Assembly (NCBI GenBank): GCA_026985495.1
Contig: JALSQJ010000021.1
Location: 1 to 5,103, forward strand
Direction: 5' to 3'
Origin: Campylobacteraceae bacterium
GTDB taxonomy: Bacteria > Campylobacterota > Campylobacteria > Campylobacterales > Sulfurovaceae
DNA: 5,103 nt
The position numbers and the translations under genes are program-made. Of this stretch, positions 1 through 5,103 are shown piece after piece; within the stretch, counting starts at the first letter, position 1; each line of letters begins with the position of its first letter. Under the pieces are notes generated by a model, which was given only the letters and a program-made list of their open reading frames with translations, made no database searches and was not told the DNA's origin.

Positions 1-224
1 ACACGACTACTTGCCTCACGTGTAATAGCAAATGACTCATTTAGAACATCATCAAGTGTTTTTTCTCTATTTAGAACGGAAGTTTTAAGTGAGTTAAATG
101 CAGATTGTAACTCCTCATCGGAAAGATTTTTATAGTTATCTTCTAATTTATTAATTAGTTGGGCTCTTTTCATATACCCTTTGACTATTCTGTCATTTTT
201 TGAACCAAATATCATCTTTAACAT
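1..224 (-). CDS. secA: SecA preprotein translocase ATPase, N-terminal fragment (runs off left edge)
   Basis: SecA is the cytoplasmic ATPase motor that drives unfolded preproteins through SecYEG. Only the first 74 codons are in the window. The translation shows the hallmarks of the SecA N-terminus: FGSKNDR at residues 6-12, LSDEEL at 34-39, and SFAITREASSR at 64-74, which matches the family's AFAVVREASKRV stretch just ahead of the DEAD-like motor domain. I place the start at ATG 224-222. A second in-frame ATG at 215-213 (Met4) is possible but has no better ribosome site. A weak AGG lies at 238-236, 11 bases upstream of the chosen start. The gene follows the M14 carboxypeptidase gene on the same strand, but a terminator at 296-323 separates them, so it probably has its own promoter. 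The fragment is short, but the motif match is specific and no frame disruption is seen. Confidence 0.93.
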   Translation of the reverse strand, partial: MLKMIFGSKNDRIVKGYMKRAQLINKLEDNYKNLSDEELQSAFNSLKTSVLNREKTLDDVLNESFAITREASSR

Positions 225-256
225 TATTATTATAACCTAGTATTAAAATTGAGATT

Positions 257-262
257 ATTTTA
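257..262 (-). promoter_or_regulatory. Candidate -10 box for secA
   Basis: TAAAAT reads on the minus strand at 262-257, between the upstream terminator and the secA start, and would give a leader of roughly 25 bases. No convincing -35 hexamer is visible, which is common for Campylobacterota sigma-70 promoters. A TATAAT at 234-229 is a better hexamer match but lies too close to the start codon for a normal leader. The assignment is tentative. Confidence 0.25.
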
Positions 263-295
263 TCTAAAGTTTGTATAAGTGTTGTTTAGCCCTTT

Positions 296-323
296 AAAAA
301 GAGAGTAGATTAATTCTCTTTTT
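296..323 (-). terminator. Rho-independent terminator after the M14 carboxypeptidase gene
   Basis: An inverted repeat pairs AAAAAGAGA (296-304) with TCTCTTTTT (315-323). One G-U and one further A-T pair extend the stem inward, leaving a loop of about 6 bases. On the minus strand the hairpin starts 12 bases after the stop codon of the carboxypeptidase gene and ends in a run of five U. The stem is AT-rich, with only three G-C pairs. It is nearly symmetric, so it could also stop plus-strand transcription. It isolates secA from the upstream gene. Confidence 0.7.
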
Positions 324-334
324 GTAGTTTTAAA

Positions 335-2908
335 CTATTTCGCCTTATACTTAATAACAGAACCTAAAGAGTAGTTTGGAACATTGTCGTAGGTAAATAC
401 TGCAAAGTATTTATCCATTTTGGTAGAACCAAAGTTATCGTAGGTGTAGTTGTCTGGTCCAGCGTAGAGTTTAACACCATCAAATGGGTTTTTAGGGGCG
501 TGCCATCGATTTCTAACTACATAATAGCCTATTAAATCTTCATCTTCTACCTTATCCCATGTAATCTTTATAAGTTTATTGACTATATTTGTTTTTAGAT
601 TAACAGGGGCAGGTAGAGGAAATTTACGACGTTTAATATATTTAATCATCAATTTTGCAGCGTGTTTCTTCTCTGATGCCCAGTTAATAATATGGTCTCG
701 TGTCAGTACAGAAGTTGGTTTAATAATAAACTTTGCCTCTTCCCCATTTTTCTGTTTCTCTTCTAGTGCTAGTTTAGAGTATTGGTCAAAAATAAAATGG
801 TGTTTTCTCTTTTTACCTAGTTGAGCTGAACTCACTTCATATCCAATAAACTCAATACGTTCACGCTCTTTAATGTCGGAGTAAGAGAACTCTTCTAAAT
901 CGACAAACTCAACATTGTAACGAATATCCACTTTTTTCTTAACCGTACTTGTATTGTAGAGTTCAATCCAAGCATCGGTAATGACTACCTCATCAGGGTC
1001 AGGTAGAGAGCTTAAATCAAATGAGAGATAGCCAAAAATTTTCTCATCATTTTCGTTAAAACCACACGCTAAGTATTCAGTAATAATACCATCTGGGGTA
1101 ATGGTCATGGAGTTCTCTAACGGTAGAGCCACTTTAGTACTTGGAATGGTATATTTGATATCAATAGATGGTCTGTAGTGGAGTCCACCTCCTTGGTTAC
1201 CATACCCTAAATCAAATACCATAATTTGAGAATCTCTACCAACAGGTAGGGTAGTGGGACCTGCTAATTTGAAAGTTATTTTTTCATGTTTCAGCTCCTC
1301 TTGAACTATCTGTCTCTCAAACTCATTACAATCCCAATGAGACCAGATACCTTGTGTAAGCTTCTCTGATGGAATACTCATACCAATACTTTTAATACGT
1401 TTTGCATTATGCACTTGGTCAAAGTCACGAATGTTAGGAACAGTCTCTTGGTCAATGATAGTAAGCGACCACTCACCATACTTTTCAACTTTTGCAGAGA
1501 CACGGTTAAGAGGATAGAGTGAAACTTTAGCATCTAAAATAATAGCATTTTTAGGAATAGTAGATAGATCAAAGGTCATAACTCCGTAAGAGATGCCTAG
1601 AGCCTCACTTACTCCTACTTTTAAAGAGTTTACACCAAAGTGTTTATGGTTCGCCTCTGGTGATTTTTCAGCGACATAGCCAACATCAGATGCATGAGGA
1701 AAGATAGTGCGAGAGAACTCATTTTCACTAAGAAGTGTTTTAAGTTTTACTTTTGGAGCATAAGGAGAGAAGGTTTTTGTCAGTTTGTCAACAGCACGAA
1801 TGTAGTAAAAATACATTGTACCACTCTCTAAGTTCTCATCTATAAAGTATTTGTTACAGGTCACTCCTACTAAGGAAGATTGGTTACATGCCATTTTGTT
1901 GTTAAGGTTTTTATATATCTCAAAATAGACATTATTATCTTCATGCTCCCATGCTATCTCACAACTATTTGCAGAAAAGGAGACAATATGAAAGTCTTCT
2001 ACACGTTTTGGAGCAGATTTACTATAGCTTTTTGATTCACCTAATGCATAGAGTAGAGCAGGGATATTTTCATTGACCGACTCACTCATATTTTGTATGT
2101 AATCTGGAATATTACGTGTACCAACCTCTACAACAATCGCAATAATACCTTTTGAGTAGTAGTACTCACGTCCAGAACCAGATATAAGTTTTGTAGGTGG
2201 CTTTCCACGGTTAATTCCGTAGTGTCGTCCTGTTACTTTGTGAATGTGGTAGTTCATGTTAGCACAAAGTGAGTTAAGGTCAGTTCCCTCTATCTCACTT
2301 TCATGATTGAATTTATGTGCAGGGAAAAAGACATTCCCTTGAGAGTGGTAATCAAGTGCAATGGTAATGTTACTATGCTCATCGACAAATTTTTTAATGG
2401 CTTGAGTCTCAGGTTCAGAGAATGGATGTGGTCCAGAGTAAACATTACTAGAGGTGTTGGTAGTTCTTTTGTAACCAACCTCAAAATTACGATTAAGGTC
2501 AACACCAAAGGTTCCATCACCATTGTTTCGTCGATTTTTTCTCCAAAATGAGAAGTGTTTTCGAGAGTACTCAAAGCCATCAGGGTTAAGACAAGGAACA
2601 ATATAGAGTGTATTTTCAGTTAAGGTTTCAAAAATTTCAGGGTTACTGTCGTAGTTACTTAATAGGTAGTCAATAAACTCAACAGCCAACTCATGACCAA
2701 TCCACTCACGAGCATGAATTGTTCCTGTATATAGAAGAGCAGGTTTTAATTTTGCATAGGCAACATGCAATGAGATGGTCGCTAACATAATAGGACGACC
2801 CTCCCAAGTATTACCAATATTTTCTATGGTGATTAAATCGGGATATTTCTCGACACATGCTTCAAGAAAAGCACAACTTTCGTCATATGATTTATATTGT
2901 TGTTTCAT
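335..2908 (-). CDS. M14-family zinc carboxypeptidase with FN3 and tandem DNRLRE/CBM96-like domains
   Basis: The 857-residue protein begins with a complete M14 peptidase domain (about 1-290). The zinc ligands are H65 and E68 in the HAREW motif and H188 in YHSQG. R126 (FWRKNR) and N139-R140 (DLNRNF) are the expected substrate-carboxylate residues, and E261 (VVEVG) is the catalytic glutamate. An FN3-like domain follows (about 300-392). Two related beta-sandwich domains come next (about 396-588 and 591-757), each with an FDLSxxP core, resembling the DNRLRE/CBM96 module. A second FN3-like domain ends the protein (765-857). The enzyme should remove C-terminal residues or trim peptides. Such accessory modules usually occur on exported, surface-binding enzymes, but no signal peptide is present. 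ATG 2908 is forced as the start because an in-frame TAA lies at 2917-2915. An AGGAA Shine-Dalgarno is at 2923-2919. The gene is divergent from the protease gene and ends in a hairpin terminator. The substrate is unknown; peptidoglycan peptide trimming is an alternative role. Confidence 0.93.
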   Translation of the reverse strand: MKQQYKSYDESCAFLEACVEKYPDLITIENIGNTWEGRPIMLATISLHVAYAKLKPALLYTGTIHAREWIGHELAVEFIDYLLSNYDSNPEIFETLTENTLYIVPCLNPDGFEYSRKHFSFWRKNRRNNGDGTFGVDLNRNFEVGYKRTTNTSSNVYSGPHPFSEPETQAIKKFVDEHSNITIALDYHSQGNVFFPAHKFNHESEIEGTDLNSLCANMNYHIHKVTGRHYGINRGKPPTKLISGSGREYYYSKGIIAIVVEVGTRNIPDYIQNMSESVNENIPALLYALGESKSYSKSAPKRVEDFHIVSFSANSCEIAWEHEDNNVYFEIYKNLNNKMACNQSSLVGVTCNKYFIDENLESGTMYFYYIRAVDKLTKTFSPYAPKVKLKTLLSENEFSRTIFPHASDVGYVAEKSPEANHKHFGVNSLKVGVSEALGISYGVMTFDLSTIPKNAIILDAKVSLYPLNRVSAKVEKYGEWSLTIIDQETVPNIRDFDQVHNAKRIKSIGMSIPSEKLTQGIWSHWDCNEFERQIVQEELKHEKITFKLAGPTTLPVGRDSQIMVFDLGYGNQGGGLHYRPSIDIKYTIPSTKVALPLENSMTITPDGIITEYLACGFNENDEKIFGYLSFDLSSLPDPDEVVITDAWIELYNTSTVKKKVDIRYNVEFVDLEEFSYSDIKERERIEFIGYEVSSAQLGKKRKHHFIFDQYSKLALEEKQKNGEEAKFIIKPTSVLTRDHIINWASEKKHAAKLMIKYIKRRKFPLPAPVNLKTNIVNKLIKITWDKVEDEDLIGYYVVRNRWHAPKNPFDGVKLYAGPDNYTYDNFGSTKMDKYFAVFTYDNVPNYSLGSVIKYKAK

Positions 2909-2950
2909 AAATGATTATTTCCTAATTTCCTATTTACTGCAAGTAGTGTA

Positions 2951-2959
2951 ATTTTAACA
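2951..2959 (-). promoter_or_regulatory. Candidate extended -10 promoter for the M14 carboxypeptidase gene
   Basis: TGTTAAAAT reads on the minus strand at 2959-2951: a TG dinucleotide, one base, then the -10 hexamer TAAAAT. This would start transcription near 2944, giving a leader of about 35 bases that contains the Shine-Dalgarno. No good -35 element is present at the usual spacing, which fits an extended -10 promoter. The identification rests on sequence alone. Confidence 0.4.
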
Positions 2960-3024
2960 TAATATTGTATAAATTTAGGTTGATTGTGTGAATTGATATT
3001 TGAATGTAACATAAATTAACATTA

Positions 3025-3034
3025 TAGAATTCTA
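3025..3034. repeat. 10-bp perfect palindrome in the divergent intergenic region
   Basis: TAGAATTCTA is a perfect 10-base palindrome. A second one (TTAAGCTTAA at 3055-3064) is centred exactly 30 bp further along. Either could bind a small dimeric regulator, but short palindromes arise easily in AT-rich DNA, so function is only a possibility. Confidence 0.35.
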
Positions 3035-3042
3035 AGAGTAGC

Positions 3043-3075
3043 AATCTATACTATTTAAGCTTAAATCTATACTAT
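3043..3075. repeat. 12-bp direct repeat pair upstream of the protease gene, possible operator
   Basis: AATCTATACTAT occurs exactly at 3043-3054 and again at 3064-3075. The start-to-start distance is 21 bp, two helical turns, so bound proteins would lie on the same DNA face. The 10-bp palindrome TTAAGCTTAA (3055-3064) fills the gap. An inverted near-copy (11 of 13 bases against the extended repeat) lies at 3097-3109 and overlaps the -10 box. The position suggests a regulator site for the protease gene or for both divergent genes. The regulator is unknown. Confidence 0.45.
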
Positions 3076-3096
3076 ATTGATTAATTTTACTTCTTG

Positions 3097-3102
3097 TATA
3101 AT
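3097..3102 (+). promoter_or_regulatory. -10 box of the tail-anchored protease gene
   Basis: A consensus TATAAT sits in the last stretch before the gene. A T-rich segment precedes it and no standard -35 lies at 17 bp, as is typical of Campylobacterota promoters. Transcription would start near 3109, giving a leader of about 25 bases. The box lies inside the inverted near-copy of the upstream repeat, so a protein bound there would block RNA polymerase. Confidence 0.55.
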
Positions 3103-3120
3103 ATAGATATAAGTAAAAAA

Positions 3121-3128
3121 GAGAGGAG
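3121..3128 (+). promoter_or_regulatory. Strong ribosome binding site of the protease gene
   Basis: GAGAGGAG places AGGAG five bases before ATG 3134. It is the best Shine-Dalgarno in the window and fixes the start. An in-frame TAA at 3110-3112 rules out a longer N-terminus. Confidence 0.75.
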
Positions 3129-3133
3129 TCAAA

Positions 3134-3922
3134 ATGTTAAACAGTATCTTACAAATAGAGAGTCAAAATAGTAACAATCAGAGTTTTGGAACAGGTTTTG
3201 TAATAGATACAGATGATAATGGTGTTTACATTTTGACATGTAGCCATGTTGTTGAAGATGTTCAGACTCCTGTAGTTGAGAATATGAAAGCAGAGCTAAT
3301 TGCAAAGAGTGACTTTATAGATATGGCTGTTCTATATGTCTCTACATTTGAGATTACACCTCTTGCTTTACAGATAGACCATTGTGCTAGTCGAGATGTT
3401 GATATTGTAGGGTTTAGTAACTTCAAAGAGAATATCGCACAAAAAGGTCATGTTCAGGCTAGACTATTTGAGGAGAGTATTGAGTTACATTCAGAAGAAG
3501 ATGACTCTTTTTATCTGGCACGGAAAATAAAAGCGAATGAAGATTATGACTTTAAGCGAGGAAATAGTGGTTCACCAGTTATCTGTAAAGAGAGTGGAAA
3601 GGTTATTGCAATACTTAGTAACAAAGATGGTTCAGATATAGCGTATGCTATAGAGATTTCATGCCTTAAAGAGGTTTGGAAGGAGTTAGATAAGAGATTA
3701 ATTTCTCAAAAAGCTGTTTCACTAAACCATCAAAACTTCTATCGACACCTTAATCACTTACATGAAAAAATTGAGAAAAGAGTAGAAGAGGTTAAAGAGA
3801 ATTTAAATGAGAGAAAAAGAGAAGGGAAAATAGTAAAAAGTTCACCTATAAGATACTATATAGCAGGTGCATTAACAGTTGTTTTACTTTTTGGTCTATA
3901 CTACTTTATTAAAGCATCATAG
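3134..3922 (+). CDS. Trypsin-like serine protease with C-terminal membrane anchor
   Basis: This 262-residue protein is a trypsin-2/chymotrypsin-fold peptidase. The triad is visible in order: H38 in TCSHVV, D63 in SDFIDMAVL, and S145 in RGNSGSPV. The GTGFVI strand (19-24) before the histidine is also typical. The protease core spans about 1-185. A charged, probably helical or coiled-coil linker follows (about 205-232, rich in K, E and R). One hydrophobic segment (about 241-258) ends four residues before the C-terminus. There is no signal peptide, and an upstream in-frame stop excludes a missed one. Basic residues just before the membrane segment (K232, K235, R240) predict the N-terminal protease to be cytoplasmic. 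It is therefore unlike periplasmic DegP/HtrA, and no PDZ domain is present. The gene has its own promoter and a strong ribosome site, and thyX follows 49 bases downstream. The substrate is unknown. Membrane protein quality control or a stress or defence effector are both possible. Confidence 0.85.
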   Translation: MLNSILQIESQNSNNQSFGTGFVIDTDDNGVYILTCSHVVEDVQTPVVENMKAELIAKSDFIDMAVLYVSTFEITPLALQIDHCASRDVDIVGFSNFKENIAQKGHVQARLFEESIELHSEEDDSFYLARKIKANEDYDFKRGNSGSPVICKESGKVIAILSNKDGSDIAYAIEISCLKEVWKELDKRLISQKAVSLNHQNFYRHLNHLHEKIEKRVEEVKENLNERKREGKIVKSSPIRYYIAGALTVVLLFGLYYFIKAS

Positions 3923-3959
3923 GCTAAATAATTTTTTAGCTATAATAAATCTAAAAAAA
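3923..3959 (+). other. Short gap between protease and thyX with overlapping hairpins
   Basis: GCTAAA (3923-3928) can pair with TTTAGC (3935-3940), a 6-bp stem starting right after the protease stop. Alternatively TTTTTTAG (3932-3939) can pair with CTAAAAAA (3951-3958), an 8-bp stem. The two are mutually exclusive. Neither is followed by a U run, so I do not call a standard terminator. Confidence 0.3.
3941..3946 (+). promoter_or_regulatory. Candidate -10 box for thyX
   Basis: A consensus TATAAT lies in the gap after the protease stop codon, preceded by a T-rich run. It would give a leader of about 20 bases that includes the weak TTAGG ribosome site (3960-3964) seven bases before ATG 3972. No clear -35 is seen. 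It suggests thyX can be transcribed independently of the protease gene, though read-through is not excluded. Confidence 0.45.
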
Positions 3960-3971
3960 TTAGGTTAAATA

Positions 3972-4835
3972 ATGGAAAAGATAGAGAAATATACTATAGA
4001 ATATATAAAACCAAAAGTTACACTTCTTCAAGAGTCTGGTCTTGGTGTAGCAGAGATTGCTGCAAGAACCTGTTATGATAGTTTTGAAAGCTCTGAAAAT
4101 GAGTCGGTTAAAAATGCTATGAGTAGATTAGATACCGATGCAATTAATAGTATTGAAAAGTCAGATTTGCTCTCTAATCTAGCGTGGGTTCACCACCATC
4201 ACTCAATTATTGAACATGCAACACTCTCTTTTTTGGTAGAGGGGACTTCAAGAGGTGTTCTACAAGAACATGCACGACACCGACTACAAGCTATTTCGGT
4301 TCGAAGTACACGCTACACTATGTCTTCAGTTATTAATGCATTTGTGGCTTCATTAGAGAGTGGAGTAGGGACGCAAGAGGCATTTAAGTTCTTTTTAGAA
4401 AAACTTTTAGCCTTAGAGTTGTTTGTTATAAGTGATGAGGATTATTTAGCTATTGAGATAAGAGCTATTTTTGATAAATTTCTTTTTCAGTACAAAAGAG
4501 ATGAAAGCTTTTTAACCAATGCTGTTGCTAAGTCATCATTACCTTATTTAGAAGAGTTCAAAGGAGATAGCGAAGCTCTATATGAAGCTTTAGAGGCAGG
4601 AAAGAGAAAAAGAAATGTAGGTGATGGTTTTAAACATATTGTCTCTGATAACTGGAGAGTAGATATGGTAGTTACTTTTAACATTAGAAGTTTAAAAAAC
4701 TACTTTGACCTAAGAGACTCTGGTGCTGCATGGTTTCAGATTCAATGGTTAGCTCAAAAGATGAAAGAGGTAACCCCTATTAAATACTTAAGACTTATCT
4801 CTAAAGAGCATAAGTCTAAGGATAAAAAAGATTAA
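3972..4835 (+). CDS. thyX: Flavin-dependent thymidylate synthase ThyX
   Basis: ThyX makes dTMP from dUMP using FAD, NADPH and methylenetetrahydrofolate, the de novo route to thymidine nucleotides in organisms lacking ThyA. The signature RHRX7S is present: R102-H103-R104 and S112, followed by TRY (113-115). Just ahead is HSIIEHATLSFLVEG (77-91), the conserved His/Glu-His segment of the FAD and substrate site. The C-terminal NIRSLKNYFDLR (237-248) is the second conserved block, holding the arginine that contacts dUMP and the FAD-associated residues. At 287 residues it is longer than many ThyX proteins (roughly 210-250); the extra length lies in the N-terminal region and in the middle, about 120-225. 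Start ATG 3972 has a weak TTAGG seven bases upstream. A natural run of four histidines occurs at 74-77. The stop overlaps the stop of the opposing gene at the right edge. The identification is secure. Confidence 0.97.
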   Translation: MEKIEKYTIEYIKPKVTLLQESGLGVAEIAARTCYDSFESSENESVKNAMSRLDTDAINSIEKSDLLSNLAWVHHHHSIIEHATLSFLVEGTSRGVLQEHARHRLQAISVRSTRYTMSSVINAFVASLESGVGTQEAFKFFLEKLLALELFVISDEDYLAIEIRAIFDKFLFQYKRDESFLTNAVAKSSLPYLEEFKGDSEALYEALEAGKRKRNVGDGFKHIVSDNWRVDMVVTFNIRSLKNYFDLRDSGAAWFQIQWLAQKMKEVTPIKYLRLISKEHKSKDKKD

Positions 4836-4861
4836 GACTCAATTAAGTCTTTATCTCTTTT
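4824..4861. terminator. Bidirectional terminator at the convergent thyX / helix-hairpin-helix gene junction
   Basis: An inverted repeat pairs 4824-4839 with 4846-4861 around a 6-base loop (CAATTA). Fourteen of 16 positions pair, with mismatches at 4833/4852 and 4828/4857; the core is AAGACT/AGTCTT. On the plus strand the hairpin ends in a U-rich arm. On the minus strand it ends in a run of six U. It can therefore serve both converging genes. It is built largely from their coding ends, since the stop codons (4833-4835 plus, 4834-4832 minus) lie inside the left arm. Confidence 0.65.
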
Positions 4862-5103
4862 CTTATTATCTTTTTCCTTGAAAAAAGCATTTTTGTAACC
4901 ATTCCAAACTTCCATTATACCCTCTATTGTATCATCATAGATACCTTTAATATCTTTAAGAATTTTTGGTTCATACTCTAAAATATTAATAATTGCTTGG
5001 TGAGAGAAACGGTCAGTTAACTTCTTTAGTTTTTTCTTACCAATACCTTTTACAGAGGTTAATAGCTCTTCTAAATCTTCATTTGAGATATCAAAAGTAG
5101 GAG
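4832..5103 (-). CDS. Helix-hairpin-helix protein, C-terminal fragment (runs off right edge)
   Basis: The last 89 codons of a minus-strand gene are present, in the frame with codon boundary 5101-5099, ending in TAA at 4834-4832. The translation contains a clear helix-hairpin-helix motif, SVKGIGKKKLKKLTDRF (residues 16-32 of the fragment). A second, degenerate hairpin, DIKGIYDDTIEGIMEVW (50-66), follows about 20 residues later. The fragment ends in a strongly charged tail (KEKDNKKRDKD). Paired helix-hairpin-helix motifs of this kind bind DNA backbone without sequence specificity and occur in repair nucleases and helicases, for example near the UvrC C-terminus and in the N-terminal region of RecD2 helicases. 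The parent protein cannot be named from this piece. The open frame, the motif and the convergent stop overlap with thyX support a real gene. Confidence 0.75.
   Translation of the reverse strand, partial: PTFDISNEDLEELLTSVKGIGKKKLKKLTDRFSHQAIINILEYEPKILKDIKGIYDDTIEGIMEVWNGYKNAFFKEKDNKKRDKDLIES

Noticed and set aside
579..824. Plus-strand open frame of 81 codons
   Set aside because: It lies wholly antisense inside the carboxypeptidase gene, has low-complexity composition and no ribosome site, and matches no recognisable domain.
2303..2551. Plus-strand open frame of 82 codons
   Set aside because: It is antisense to the conserved M14 domain, with no ribosome site or recognisable motif.
2290..2601. 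Minus-strand open frame of 103 codons
   Set aside because: It is in an alternative frame within the M14 catalytic region, whose own frame carries all conserved residues. It is a shadow.
2934..2960. Eight-codon minus-strand frame (MLKLHYLQ) upstream of the carboxypeptidase as a possible leader peptide or lost signal sequence
   Set aside because: It overlaps the candidate -10 element and would start upstream of the predicted transcription start. It is too short and not hydrophobic enough to be a signal peptide remnant.
3001..3109. CRISPR-like or transposon-end repeats
   Set aside because: The repeats are 12 bp with only two exact copies, without regular spacers, a transposase or target duplications. 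A regulatory reading fits better.
4191..4205. Run of four histidines in ThyX as a possible artificial tag or metal site
   Set aside because: It lies in the conserved HxSxxEH region of ThyX and is native sequence. No other evidence suggests a tag or metal binding.

Overview
The window is AT-rich DNA with closely packed genes. It most resembles a Campylobacterota (epsilonproteobacterial) chromosome, probably a free-living sulfur-metabolising relative. The basis is the ThyX-type thymidylate synthase with an RHRLQAISVRSTRY-like signature, the low GC content, T-rich stretches ahead of TATAAT-like -10 boxes, and short intergenic gaps. This assignment is an inference from sequence character, not a database match.

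Layout. Positions 1-224 (minus) hold the first 74 codons of secA, the Sec translocase motor, which runs off the left edge. A short intergenic stretch contains a rho-independent terminator (296-323) and a possible secA promoter. Positions 335-2908 (minus) encode an 857-residue M14 zinc carboxypeptidase followed by an FN3-like domain, two related beta-sandwich (DNRLRE/CBM96-like) domains and a second FN3-like domain. This looks like an exported enzyme, yet no signal peptide is encoded. A 225-base divergent intergenic region (2909-3133) carries a promoter candidate in each direction and a cluster of direct repeats, an inverted copy and perfect palindromes. Positions 3134-3922 (plus) encode a trypsin-like serine protease with a complete His-Asp-Ser triad, a charged helical linker and one C-terminal membrane segment, but no signal peptide. 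It is predicted to be tail-anchored with the protease in the cytoplasm. Positions 3972-4835 (plus) encode ThyX. The right edge (4832-5103, minus) holds the C-terminus of a helix-hairpin-helix protein. Its stop codon overlaps that of thyX, and both genes appear to share a bidirectional terminator built from their own coding ends.

How the genes relate. secA, thyX and the helix-hairpin-helix gene are housekeeping or DNA-metabolism genes. The carboxypeptidase and the tail-anchored protease sit between them as a divergent pair of peptidases sharing one control region. Nothing in the sequence proves that they act together. No tRNA, rRNA, CRISPR array, insertion sequence or attachment site was recognised. 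The most interesting elements are the tail-anchored cytoplasmic protease with its repeat-rich promoter region, and the leaderless multidomain carboxypeptidase with an altered specificity pocket.
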